Origin: Pseudohongiella sp.
Lineage (GTDB): Bacteria > Pseudomonadota > Gammaproteobacteria > Pseudomonadales > Pseudohongiellaceae
DNA: 64,000 nucleotides
Direction of reading: 5' to 3'
NCBI RefSeq assembly: GCF_011050365.1
Contig: NZ_DRFV01000008.1
Span: 124,001-188,000 of the forward strand
Made by a program: the position numbers and the translations under genes. The notes beneath the pieces were generated by a model, which was given only the letters and a program-made list of their open reading frames with translations, was not told where the DNA came from and did not search any database. This document shows positions 35,183 to 44,445 of this stretch, one piece after another. Position 1 is the stretch's first letter. Each line of letters begins with the position of its first letter.

Positions 35183-36619
35183 TTACTCTGCGTCTGGTGC
35201 CTGCAGGCTGACGCTGATATCAACCAGGTCATCGGCGGTCAGGGTGCCGGAATCACGGCGCAGATACAGACCCATCTTGATGTGTTCATAGCGAATGGCC
35301 TGCAGGTCGCGTTCGGCAACAAACTCGTCACGTACCGCATCCAGTACGTCAACGCTGGTCACGGTGCCCAGCTCAAAACCACGCTGTCGTGCGCGGCTGG
35401 CGACACGACGTGCTTCCAGCAGTTTCTCCGCAGCGGCAATCTGTTGCTCGGTTGATTGCAGGCGCAGATAGGCCAGACGGGTACGTTCGCTGACGTCCAG
35501 ATTCAGCTGCCGTAATTCGTTCTGTGCGATGCTTTGCTGACTGCGTGCTTCGCTGACCGCGGCGCGGTTGCTGCCACCGGCGAACAGCGGAATGGTCACA
35601 TCCAGCGCGAGATAACCGGTATCGGTTCGGCTGTTCAGCAACTGGTTGTCGAAGCCCAAGTTGGACTGTTGCTGTTGCGCGATCAGGCTGACTCTGGGCA
35701 TATAGGCGCCACGTCGCTCTGAAACCCGTCGCTCGGCTGCCTTTACCGCATACTCACGCGCCAGAATCATGTGATTGTCCTGCCGCGCCCGCGCCACCCA
35801 TTCCATGGCAGTGCCTTCGATCTGTGGCAGCTGCGCGTCGTCGCCCAGGGTGAACAGGTCACCCACAGCCAGCCCCGATGCTGAATACAGTGACTCGCGG
35901 GCCAGTGTCACTTCGGTGGCCAGGTTAAGTCGTTCCGCTTCCACAGCTGCCAGTCGTGCCTGCGCGTCATACAGATCCGTAATCTGCACCATCTGCATGC
36001 CATGCATGCGCTCAATTTGCCGTAGCTGGGTCTGAGTCGCCTCCAGTTCGCTGTCGATTGAACGCAGGGCGTCTTCGGCCTGCAGCACCTCAAAATACAT
36101 CTCTGCCACTTCCGTCAACAGTGCTGACAGTTCGGCAAAATACTCGGCCTCGTATTGCTCTTCCACCATGGATGCAGAACTGCGGCGGGCAAACGTCTGC
36201 CAGTCAAACAATACCTGTCGCAACTGCAGCGCATAGCGCTCACCGCGGTACTGATTAACGCGGTCCAGCGCTTCCTGGCGGTTCTCGGAGACATTGGCGG
36301 TGGCATTGATCTGGGGCAACAGTTGCCCGGTGGCTGCGCGTTTGCGCGCGGTGCCGATACTGCGCCTGGCTTCGGCGATCTGTATGCGGGGACTGAATTC
36401 CATCGCGGCAATAAAAAAGTCTTCCAGCGTGCTGCCTGAGCCGCTTTCCTGCATGGCAGCAGCAGCGGCGGCCTCGGCGGCTATGGTTTCGGACTCATCC
36501 GCGACTTCAGCGGCATAAACAGCTGGCGCACCAAGCAATGCGACGAGCGCGGTAGCGCCCAGTAAAGTGGTCAGGGGTCGGGCGATGCTGCGGTGTTGGT
36601 AAGTCTGTGTCATACGCAT
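35183..36619 (-). CDS. TolC-family outer membrane channel of a type I secretion system
   Basis: 478 residues with a signal peptide ending near LLGAPAVYAAEV. Its long helical hairpins and the duplicated TolC pattern are visible: AARRSIGTARKRAATGQLLPQ and YRGERYALQLRQVLFDW in the first half, YLALDVTIPLFAGGSNRAAV and RARQRGFELGTVTSVDVLDA in the second. It forms the outer-membrane exit duct for the exporter. The ATG overlaps the stop of the adaptor gene (TGATG), giving an ABC-adaptor-TolC operon. Its closest functional relatives are PrtF/LapE-type proteins. Confidence 0.92.
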   Translation of the reverse strand: MRMTQTYQHRSIARPLTTLLGATALVALLGAPAVYAAEVADESETIAAEAAAAAAMQESGSGSTLEDFFIAAMEFSPRIQIAEARRSIGTARKRAATGQLLPQINATANVSENRQEALDRVNQYRGERYALQLRQVLFDWQTFARRSSASMVEEQYEAEYFAELSALLTEVAEMYFEVLQAEDALRSIDSELEATQTQLRQIERMHGMQMVQITDLYDAQARLAAVEAERLNLATEVTLARESLYSASGLAVGDLFTLGDDAQLPQIEGTAMEWVARARQDNHMILAREYAVKAAERRVSERRGAYMPRVSLIAQQQQSNLGFDNQLLNSRTDTGYLALDVTIPLFAGGSNRAAVSEARSQQSIAQNELRQLNLDVSERTRLAYLRLQSTEQQIAAAEKLLEARRVASRARQRGFELGTVTSVDVLDAVRDEFVAERDLQAIRYEHIKMGLYLRRDSGTLTADDLVDISVSLQAPDAE

Positions 36620-37935
36620 CAGTCTTCCCGGAAGCTACGCGCCAGCGCGTTGGAGACGGGTTTCATCAAATATTGCAGGAAAGTTCGTGAGCCGGTGGCG
36701 ATAAATACCTCTACCGGCATACCCGGCACCAGCGCCAGGCCGTCCAGGTTGGCGCGTCCTTCCGGTGTCACTTCCACGCGTGCGGTGTAATACGATGCGC
36801 CGGTATTCTCATCAGCAAACGCATCAGCCGACACGTTGATGACCACGCCCAGAATGCTCGGCACGGAGCTGCTGAAGGCGGAGAAGCGGATATTGGCTTC
36901 CTGCCCCATTGCCACCCGATCGATATCGATGGGGGAAACCCGTGCTTCAATAATCAGCTCGTCAGATTGCGGCACGATATCGGCAATACGGCTACCCGGC
37001 GCAATGACGCCACCCTCAGTATGAACTTGCAGACCATTCACCACCCCGGCGACGGGTGCTTTTATCACGGTGCGGCTGACAATATCGCGCAGGGCATTGC
37101 GACGCTCGGAGACATCACGAATGTTGGTTTGGACTTCGCTAAGCCGGTTCGCCACTTCATTTTGAAACTCACGTTCCGCCTGAATGATCTCGAGTCGGGT
37201 TTCACCGATCTGCATTTCTGTTGACGAAATATTGGCAGTCAGTTCCGCTGCTTCGCCGCGCAGGGTGGAAGCATTACGTTCAAGCTCACGCAGCCGGTTT
37301 TTGTCAGAAAATCCTTCTTCCAGCAATGCGCGCACATCATTGAGTTCTTCGCTGAATGATGTCGCCAGCTCTTCTTTGCTCTCACGCAATGCGCGTAAAC
37401 CCTGCAGTCGCGACTGCAGTTGTTCAATGCGTTGCTGCAATACATCCACGCTGCCTTCCAGCTGACTCTTGCGGGTGCGGAATATCTGCTCCTGCGATGC
37501 CATCTCTACCACCGCGTTACTTTCCAGCGCAGACAGCGCAAGTGGAAACTGCACCTGGTCGAGGTCATCGCGCTCGGCAATCAGGCGTGCTTCCAGTGCA
37601 CCCAAGGCAACAAATTGGGCATTGGCCATTTCCAGTTGTGCCATCTGCTGGGTATTGTCCAGCACCAGCAACGGTTCACCAGCATCCACGACATCACCGC
37701 TGCGCACCAGTATCTCCTGCACAATGCCACCTTCCAGGTGTTGTACCACCTGGCGGTTGGAGCGCACGATCACGGTACCGGGAGCATTTGCCGCACCGTC
37801 AATGGGCGCCACCGCGGCCCAAACCCCAAAAACACCAAACACCAGGAAAAATATCAGCAGGCCAACACGCTTTGGCGATTCCATGCTGGTTTCCACATTC
37901 GGGGCTGCCGTATTCTGTTTGCTGTTATCTGCCAC
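36619..37935 (-). CDS. type I secretion membrane fusion protein (HlyD/PrtE family)
   Basis: 438 residues from a GTG at 37935. One membrane helix near the N-terminus (VGLLIFFLVFGVFGVWAAVA) is followed by a lipoyl half-motif, VIVRSNRQVVQHLEGGIVQE. A long coiled coil spans roughly residues 130-275, then come the second lipoyl half and the HlyD signature region (APVAGVVNGLQVHTEGGVI and LVPGMPVEVFIATGSRTFLQ). It bridges the ABC transporter and the TolC channel. The family signature and C-terminal PVSNALARSFRE resemble PrtE/LapC adaptors of RTX exporters. Confidence 0.93.
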   Translation of the reverse strand: MADNSKQNTAAPNVETSMESPKRVGLLIFFLVFGVFGVWAAVAPIDGAANAPGTVIVRSNRQVVQHLEGGIVQEILVRSGDVVDAGEPLLVLDNTQQMAQLEMANAQFVALGALEARLIAERDDLDQVQFPLALSALESNAVVEMASQEQIFRTRKSQLEGSVDVLQQRIEQLQSRLQGLRALRESKEELATSFSEELNDVRALLEEGFSDKNRLRELERNASTLRGEAAELTANISSTEMQIGETRLEIIQAEREFQNEVANRLSEVQTNIRDVSERRNALRDIVSRTVIKAPVAGVVNGLQVHTEGGVIAPGSRIADIVPQSDELIIEARVSPIDIDRVAMGQEANIRFSAFSSSVPSILGVVINVSADAFADENTGASYYTARVEVTPEGRANLDGLALVPGMPVEVFIATGSRTFLQYLMKPVSNALARSFRED

Positions 37936-38028
37936 AATCGATTTCCGTTAAGTCTGTCGAATAAAAAAGGTGCGTCTCTTTATCTCGGTACGGCGCTTTA
38001 TTCAGGTGCCCCGCACTACTGCTGTTAC

Positions 38029-39723
38029 TCAGGCGCGCTGTCCGGTCAGGCTGGCCAGCACTTCATCCTTGGGGCCGAAGCTGACGGCCAGGCCGTCTTT
38101 CATCACCAGCAGTTTGTCCATGCCCTGCAGCACCATGGTGCGGTGGGTAATGACAATAACCGTGGCTCCCTGTTCTTTAACGCGTTGCAATGCCGACACC
38201 AGTTCGCGCTCGCCGGCATCATCAAGATTGGAATTGGGTTCATCCAGCACCAGCAGCCGCGGGTTGCCGTAGACTGCGCGCGCCAGGCCAATGCGCTGGC
38301 GCTGACCGCCGGACAGTGTGCCACCGGCACCGCCAATGACGGTATCGTAGCCGTCGGGCAGGCGCAGGATCATCTCATGCACACCCGCCATTTGTGCGGC
38401 GGCCACGATCTGCTCGGCGTCGGGTTCACCAAAACGGCAGATATTGTCGGAAATGCTGCCATCAAACAGTTCAATGTCCTGGGGCAGGTATCCCACATAG
38501 GGTCCCAGTTCGCCGCGATCCCAGGCAGCAATATCAGCGCCGTCCAGGCGTACCTTGCCGGCGACACTTGGCCAGATACCGAGAATGGCGCGTGCCAGGG
38601 TGGATTTGCCGGAGGCGCTCGGGCCGACGATGCCCAGCGCTTCGCCGGCTGGCAGCTCCAGCGACACGCCTTTAACAACAGCGGTGCGGGTACCCGGTGG
38701 TGCCACCATGACCTGCTCCAATACCAGGTGTCCCTCGGGTGCCGGCAGGCTCATATGGTCCTGGGCGGGCGGAATAGTTTCCAGCAACTGACCCAGGCGC
38801 TCATATTGTGCGCGTGCTACCGAAAAACCTTTCCAGGTGCCAACCAGCAGGTCAATAGGCGCCAGTGCGCGGCCCAGCAGCAATGAACCGGCGATCATCA
38901 TGCCCGGTGAAATTTCCTGTTGTAGCGCGAGCAAGGCGCCCAGGCCCAGTATCAGAGACTGGGTGGTGATGCGGAAGGTTTTCGAGATGCTGGTCAGCAC
39001 GCCGGCCGCCCGGCTCGCCTCGGTCTGCAGGCCCAGCACTTCATCGGATTTTATTTCCTGCTGGTGGCGAATGTCGGCCGTCATGCCCATGGCTGCAATG
39101 ACTTCTGCGTTGCGTATGCTGCCCGCCACTTGCCCGTTGACCTGGTTGGCCTTGGTGTTGGCGTCTTTCAAACGTTTATTGGTGGCTTTTTCGTTAGCCC
39201 AGGCCAGGAGAACCATGACAATGCCAGCCACAATGGCAACAACACCGAACCAGAAATGGAAGACAAACATGATGGCAACATAGATCGGAAACCACGGCGC
39301 ATCAAAAAAAGCGAACAGGCCGTTGCCGGTCATGAACTGACGCAAACCGGACAGATCATTCAGTGGCTGTGCAGATTTGTTATTACCGGAAAGCAGGGCG
39401 TTTTTGAAGGTTGCATTAAAAACCCGTTCGCGTAACTGCAATTCGATTTTGTTGCTGGCGCTGGTCAGAATCATCGAGCGTACCCACTCGAAGCCCCCCA
39501 TCGCCATGGTTAGAAACACCATCAACAGGGTCAGCATGAGCAGCGTGGAATAGCTGCCGCTGGAGATCACGCGATCATATACCTGCAACATGTAAATGAT
39601 CGGCGTCAGCATCAGGATATTGACCGCGGCGCTGAACAGACCGGCGTACAGGAAATACCGGCGCACGGACTTCATGGCGTCAAACAGTTCGGGATAGGTA
39701 ACAGAGCTTTTGGGTTTATTCAT
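38029..39723 (-). CDS. type I secretion ABC transporter (PrtD family)
   Basis: 564 residues. The membrane domain has about six helices, beginning MKSVRRYFLYAGLFSAAVNI and including PIIYMLQVYDRVISSGSYST, a hallmark of PrtD/HasD-type exporters. The ATPase has Walker A GPSASGKSTLARAILG, signature LSGGQRQRIGLARAV, Walker B LLVLDEPNSNLD and the switch His in VITHR. No N-terminal C39 peptidase-like domain is present, as usual for PrtD. It exports RTX-type proteins with an uncleaved C-terminal signal in one step across both membranes; the protein at 46293 is the obvious candidate cargo. Confidence 0.94.
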   Translation of the reverse strand: MNKPKSSVTYPELFDAMKSVRRYFLYAGLFSAAVNILMLTPIIYMLQVYDRVISSGSYSTLLMLTLLMVFLTMAMGGFEWVRSMILTSASNKIELQLRERVFNATFKNALLSGNNKSAQPLNDLSGLRQFMTGNGLFAFFDAPWFPIYVAIMFVFHFWFGVVAIVAGIVMVLLAWANEKATNKRLKDANTKANQVNGQVAGSIRNAEVIAAMGMTADIRHQQEIKSDEVLGLQTEASRAAGVLTSISKTFRITTQSLILGLGALLALQQEISPGMMIAGSLLLGRALAPIDLLVGTWKGFSVARAQYERLGQLLETIPPAQDHMSLPAPEGHLVLEQVMVAPPGTRTAVVKGVSLELPAGEALGIVGPSASGKSTLARAILGIWPSVAGKVRLDGADIAAWDRGELGPYVGYLPQDIELFDGSISDNICRFGEPDAEQIVAAAQMAGVHEMILRLPDGYDTVIGGAGGTLSGGQRQRIGLARAVYGNPRLLVLDEPNSNLDDAGERELVSALQRVKEQGATVIVITHRTMVLQGMDKLLVMKDGLAVSFGPKDEVLASLTGQRA

Positions 39724-39922
39724 TGTGTTTTAATCGTTCATCCGTGCGGGCGACTAACAGCCTGTTAATCTGCTGAATTGATGGAATCGGGCATCAAGCG
39801 ACATGCTGTATGTGGGGGGTGCGCTGATGGGATTCAACCCCGGACGCCACGACTTAACCGATAATCGGCGGATTATAACCGCGATGGGGGCTTTTTACTA
39901 ACCGGCAGCGGTCGTGGCCGGA

Positions 39923-40624
39923 TCACAGTTCTTCAGCGCCTTCGGCCAGTTGCTTCAGCGCGCCGGTGTTGGTTACCAGCAGCATGCCTGGGCCGTCACG
40001 CTTGACGATCTGCCGGGTCTGCAGAATCTGGAATACCCGACTCACCGACTCCCGGCTCAGGCTCAGCATGATGGCAATTTCCATGTGCGTGGGCGGGTTC
40101 ATGATCACCGTGTCCTGCAACGACTGCTGTGCCCGTTCCGGCACCAGCATCCACAGCTGGCAGCACACGCGCTGGCTGATATTGGGCAGGCCCAGCAGGG
40201 AGCGCTGTCGGGTCATCTGCCGCACCCGCGCGGCCAGTCGCTCGCCCAGCATATTCAGCAGAATGGGGGCCTGCAGCGATACCTCGCGCAGACTGTCCAT
40301 GGGGATAAAAACCGCCACCGCTGCCGTCAGCGCAATCACGAACTCGGGTTGCGGGCCATGATCAAACATACCCAGTTCACCGCAAAAGTCGCCGGGTTCC
40401 ACAAAATACAGTCCCACTTCGCGGCCATCTATTGTAAAATCAACGCCCTGCAGGCGGCCTTCAAATAAAAAGCACACACATTCCTCACGCACGCCAGCGT
40501 TCAGCACCACCGCGCGGCGGGCGAACTTGCGCACACTGGATTGTTGCGCAAGGTGGGCAAGCGTGGCTTGCGGAAGAGGCTTCAGGCCGGGGAATGTACC
40601 CAGAAGCTCCGGAGTGACCTGCAT
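39923..40624 (-). CDS. Crp/Fnr-family transcription regulator with altered nucleotide pocket
   Basis: 233 residues. An N-terminal cyclic-nucleotide-binding beta-barrel (FEGRLQGVDFTIDGREVGLY, GDFCGELGMFDHGPQPEFV) is followed by a long dimer helix and a C-terminal winged helix whose recognition region is LSLSRESVSRVFQIL. In E. coli CRP the cAMP phosphate is held by Arg82 and Ser83 in GQERS; here the aligned stretch is GPQPE, so ordinary cAMP binding is doubtful. There are no FNR-type cysteines. The recognition helix keeps the Arg-Glu...Arg pattern of CRP. It diverges from the FecR/cyclase operon. Confidence 0.88.
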   Translation of the reverse strand: MQVTPELLGTFPGLKPLPQATLAHLAQQSSVRKFARRAVVLNAGVREECVCFLFEGRLQGVDFTIDGREVGLYFVEPGDFCGELGMFDHGPQPEFVIALTAAVAVFIPMDSLREVSLQAPILLNMLGERLAARVRQMTRQRSLLGLPNISQRVCCQLWMLVPERAQQSLQDTVIMNPPTHMEIAIMLSLSRESVSRVFQILQTRQIVKRDGPGMLLVTNTGALKQLAEGAEEL

Positions 40625-40853
40625 GTGGCGTTCTCTGTATTGGGCTCTGTTATGGGCTCTGTTGTGGGCTGTGCAATCGACGCAAACCGTTACCCGGCGG
40701 GCGTTTTATGGGAGCAGAGTCATTATAGTAAGTTCATGCGGGATAGCAAATGCGACGAATGACAAGAGAACTTGGGGCCGGTGTGACCGGAATCACTCGT
40801 GTTGCCGGTCTTATGGGATAGGCTTACCTCCACGCTCGAACAGGACTGTCCCG

Positions 40854-42299
40854 ATGGCACAGAAATCGACACCAAAAATGACGCAAACACTGATTAAAAC
40901 AGCCATAGTTAACGCTTTGATGACATTGCTGCTGGCAGTGGCAGGCCACAGTGTGGCCGTTGCTCAGGAACCTGCTGCGTTGACCATTGCGGCGCCCCAA
41001 CCTGCCGTGGGCGAAGTCAGTCTGGTGCTGGGCAAGGCCTGGCTGGTGTCAGGCAGTGGCCGCAGGGCCGTGGCAACGGGCACTGAAATCCGTGCCGAGG
41101 ATCGCATTCTTACTGAAGCCAATGGTCACGTCCATATCCGGTTTGTTGATCAGGCCCTGGTCAGCGTACGCCCCGACAGCCGTCTGGAAATCGTGCAGTA
41201 TGATTACAACGCCGACGCACCCGAACAATCCACCATCAAGCTGAACCTGGAAGAAGGCATCACTCGCGCCATCTCGGGTGCCGGTGCCAGCGCGGCGCGG
41301 GAGCGTTTTCGCCTGAACACGCCGATTGCTGCCATTGGCGTGCGTGGTACCGATTTTGTGGTCAGCGCCACCCCGCGCGCGGTGCGTGCCCTGGTCAATG
41401 AAGGCGTTATTGTGATGGCGCCGTTCTCCAGCGATTGTCGCGCCGACAGTTTTGGCCCCTGCCTGATCAACGCGGTCGAACTGACCGGCAGCTCGCTGCA
41501 GGTGATTGAACTTGAAGGCAGCAGCACCGCCCCGCGCCTGCTGCCAGCCGCGGTTGAACGTGGCCCCGGCATGATGGAAGAAGAAGTGCGGGTGGCTGTC
41601 AACGATGTCCAGAACAATGCCGATGATCAAAACGCCGGTACCGGTATTTATCTGGAAAGCGTCACCTCACAGCGCGTCAAAAATGAGGCGGCTAATGCCA
41701 CGCAACCGCAGCAGCCCCCACAACAGCCAACACCGGAAACCCCGACGCCGTCGCTGGTCGATTTTACCCCGGAGACGGCCATTGCCGGTGCTGAACTGGC
41801 CGAACGTAATCTGATCTGGGGTCGCTGGGGTGACGGCCAGGCAGCGCAGGAGCGCATGACCGTCGCCATGGCTGAAGCCAGCGCAGGCCGTGATGTGACT
41901 GTTCCTGGTGGTGCTGACTACCTGCTGTTCCGCGCCGGCAATGGCGGTGAGCGAATCGCCAGCGGGCTGGGCACGGTCAGTTTTGGCCTGGCCAGTGCGC
42001 AGGCGTTTTACCACTCGGACAGCGGCGTTGCGGCCATGACCGTCAACGGCGGCTCGCTGGACATCAATTTTGACAACAGCCGCTTTTCCACCGGACTTGA
42101 CCTGAACCACAGCCTGACCGGCGATGTACAGTTCAGCGCCAGTGGCCGGCTGTATGACGGCGGCTATTTTCATACCCGCTCCGATACCGAGCGCATGGCG
42201 GGCGCTGTCAGCCTGGATGGCACAGAAGCCGGTTATTTCTTCGAAAAGCAGCTTGAAAGTGGCAACATTCAAGGCCTGACATTGTGGGACGCGCCTTAG
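40854..42299 (+). CDS. periplasmic FecR-domain protein
   Basis: 481 residues from the ATG at 40854. The signal peptide is NALMTLLLAVAGHSVAVAQ. The FecR domain spans about residues 45-190, with GKAWLVSGSGRRAVATGTEI, the WL.RPDSRLEI-like VDQALVSVRPDSRLEIVQY and LNTPIAAIGVRGTDF. A Pro/Gln/Thr-rich linker (QPQQPPQQPTPETPTPS) leads to a second beta-rich domain. Unlike classical FecR it has no cytoplasmic anti-sigma part or membrane helix, so it probably acts entirely in the periplasm. It is followed by the CHASE2 cyclase one base after its stop. Confidence 0.85.
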   Translation: MAQKSTPKMTQTLIKTAIVNALMTLLLAVAGHSVAVAQEPAALTIAAPQPAVGEVSLVLGKAWLVSGSGRRAVATGTEIRAEDRILTEANGHVHIRFVDQALVSVRPDSRLEIVQYDYNADAPEQSTIKLNLEEGITRAISGAGASAARERFRLNTPIAAIGVRGTDFVVSATPRAVRALVNEGVIVMAPFSSDCRADSFGPCLINAVELTGSSLQVIELEGSSTAPRLLPAAVERGPGMMEEEVRVAVNDVQNNADDQNAGTGIYLESVTSQRVKNEAANATQPQQPPQQPTPETPTPSLVDFTPETAIAGAELAERNLIWGRWGDGQAAQERMTVAMAEASAGRDVTVPGGADYLLFRAGNGGERIASGLGTVSFGLASAQAFYHSDSGVAAMTVNGGSLDINFDNSRFSTGLDLNHSLTGDVQFSASGRLYDGGYFHTRSDTERMAGAVSLDGTEAGYFFEKQLESGNIQGLTLWDAP

Positions 42300-42300
42300 C

Positions 42301-44331
42301 ATGCAACACCTGTCCCGTCTTAACCAGCTCATCAACCCGGTAGCACTCGCCCTGCGTCTGCTGCCGGTGTTCGGCCGCCTGTTGATGCTGGCTCTGGCCG
42401 CTGTGATCAGTGTGGTACTGATGGCCGTATTCCCGGGCAGCCTGGATACGCTGGAAGAGCGTCTGGGTGCCCAGGGCTGGTTGATGTCCGCCGATGACAC
42501 CCCGGAACAGCGCATTACCATTGTTGCTATTGATGAAGCCAGTCTGGCCGAAATCGGCGCCTGGCCCTGGCCGCGCAGTGATATGGCCCGGCTGGTCAGC
42601 GCGCTGAACGATGCCGGTGTGCAACTGCAATTACACGATATTACCTACCCTGAAGTGCGCGACGGCGATGCTGAACTGATCGCTGCGCTGAACGCTTCGC
42701 GCGGCGCTGTGCTGGCGCAGGTGCCGGTGTTGCAGGCCAACGGGCAGTCAGAACAGAATGTACGCACCGGTGTCATGAGCTTTCCGCTGACCGGTCTGGA
42801 TTGCTCATCCATGCCCGCCGCCAGCAGCACCAACAGTTTCATCGCGCCACATGCCGGTTTCAGTGCCATCCCCAAGGGTCATATCGCCCCCATTGTTGCC
42901 AGTGACGGTGCCATCCGGGAAGTACCTGCCTTTGTTTGTGTTGATGGCGAAGCCTATCCGGCGCTGGCACTGAGCGCCCTGCTGCAAGCCACCAATGCGC
43001 CCACCTGGGCAGCCAGTGTCAGCGACGGCAGCGGCCTGTTTGCCCCCGAGCAGGTGCTGCGCCTGGATGCCTATCCGGGCCTGACTATTCCGTTGGATGA
43101 AGCCGGCAACCTGCGCATCTCCTACAAAGACCTGCCACAGAACTTCCGCGCCGTGTCGGCGGCCGACGTTATCAATGGCCGCATTGACCCCGGCATGCTG
43201 GAAAACGCCTGGGTGCTGGTCGGCGGCACGGCCTTTGGCATGGGCGACATTGTGCCGACACCTTATAATGGTGCCACGCCGGGCGTCGAACTGCAGGCCC
43301 GTTTGCTGGGCAGCCTGCTGGATACCACCATGCCTTACACGCCGCGCGGTGCCCAATGGTTGCTGGCACTGCTGGCATTGATATTTGCCGGTATCACCCT
43401 GTTGCTGGCCGGTGCCCGCGAGCGTGTTGCGGCCTACGGCCTGCCCGTGGCTGCGGTGCTGATGCCGGTCATCACACTGGCTTTGCACTGGCAATTGCTG
43501 GCGGCATATGAAATCTGGCTGGGCTGGCTGTTCCCGGCTGTGTTTGGTCTGCTGGCCGCCAGTCTGCTGCTGTTGCTGGAACAAAGTCGTGTGCGCGCCG
43601 AGCGCAGCCGCGTATTTGGCAATCTGAACAGTTACCTGCCCAGCGACATTGCCCGCGAAATCGCTTTCAGCCTGCCCAGTTCGGCGATCAACGCCAAACG
43701 CTGTGATGTCACTCTGCTCAGCGCTGATCTGCGCAATTTTTCCGCCTTTGGTGAAGCGCGTCCGCCGGAAGAGTCTGCCGCGCTGCTACACTTCTTCTTC
43801 GTCAAAGCTGCCGGCATTGTTGAACACCACGGTGGCCGTATTCAGGAATTCAAAGGTGACAGCCTGCTGGCAGTGTGGGACGGACAAAGCGCCGATGAAG
43901 CCCACCGCGCTCTGGCCGCCGGACAGGAAATGCTGAGCATTGTTGATCGCGACATGCCCCAGCACCCGCCCGCCGGGCTGGAACCGCTGGCGCTGGGCAT
44001 TGGTATTGAACAGGGGCCGGCACTGATGGGTTCCATTGGCCCGGCGCACCGCCGTACCCACACGCTGCTGGGTGACACCGTCACCATTACCCTGCGCATA
44101 CAGGACATGACCGCCGAACTGGCACAGCCGATTCTGCTGGGTGAATGTGTCGCCCGTCAGTTAAGTGATATGAAACCCGAATCCCAGGGCAGCTATCTGC
44201 TCAATGGCCTGCGTATTCCCCATACGCTGTTTGCCCCGGCCATTGATGCCACACAAACTGACAGCCCGCGTCGTAATGCCCGTGCTGAACAGTTGAACCT
44301 GAAGATCGTGTCGGGCGGCAAAGGCGCCTGA
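42301..44331 (+). CDS. CHASE2-domain class III adenylate/guanylate cyclase
   Basis: 676 residues. An N-terminal membrane helix (LLMLALAAVISVVLMAVF) leads to an extracytoplasmic CHASE2 sensor domain (ITIVAIDEASLAEIGAWPWP and AWVLVGGTAFGMGDIVPTPY). About three helices follow (LLALLALIFAGITLLLAG, LPVAAVLMPVITLALHW, IWLGWLFPAVFGLLAASLLL), then the cytoplasmic cyclase domain. Metal-binding Asp residues are in LLSADLRNFS and EFKGDSLLAVW. The later RRTHTLLGDTVTITLRIQ contains the GDxVNxAaR-like region. It should make cAMP (or cGMP) in response to an envelope signal, perhaps relayed by the FecR protein. Confidence 0.92.
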   Translation: MQHLSRLNQLINPVALALRLLPVFGRLLMLALAAVISVVLMAVFPGSLDTLEERLGAQGWLMSADDTPEQRITIVAIDEASLAEIGAWPWPRSDMARLVSALNDAGVQLQLHDITYPEVRDGDAELIAALNASRGAVLAQVPVLQANGQSEQNVRTGVMSFPLTGLDCSSMPAASSTNSFIAPHAGFSAIPKGHIAPIVASDGAIREVPAFVCVDGEAYPALALSALLQATNAPTWAASVSDGSGLFAPEQVLRLDAYPGLTIPLDEAGNLRISYKDLPQNFRAVSAADVINGRIDPGMLENAWVLVGGTAFGMGDIVPTPYNGATPGVELQARLLGSLLDTTMPYTPRGAQWLLALLALIFAGITLLLAGARERVAAYGLPVAAVLMPVITLALHWQLLAAYEIWLGWLFPAVFGLLAASLLLLLEQSRVRAERSRVFGNLNSYLPSDIAREIAFSLPSSAINAKRCDVTLLSADLRNFSAFGEARPPEESAALLHFFFVKAAGIVEHHGGRIQEFKGDSLLAVWDGQSADEAHRALAAGQEMLSIVDRDMPQHPPAGLEPLALGIGIEQGPALMGSIGPAHRRTHTLLGDTVTITLRIQDMTAELAQPILLGECVARQLSDMKPESQGSYLLNGLRIPHTLFAPAIDATQTDSPRRNARAEQLNLKIVSGGKGA

Positions 44332-44445
44332 CAGCGGCCTGTACTGGCACCGACACCCGTTTTCACAGCCCTGCAAGTGATATGGGTATCACGTTTCTCT
44401 GCCTTGCTATTGCTTAGCGGCAGGCGATTCAAGATAATTGCCCGC

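Noticed and set aside
37420-38886. 488-codon plus-strand frame opposite the type I secretion genes
   Set aside because: It spans the antisense of two well-supported genes and has no recognisable domains; a shadow of GC-rich coding.
39800-39885. Possible tRNA remnant between the ABC exporter and the Crp-like gene (GGGATTCAACCCC resembles a T-arm)
   Set aside because: No matching acceptor, D or anticodon arms could be folded on either strand, and the T-loop lacks the TTCRA pattern.
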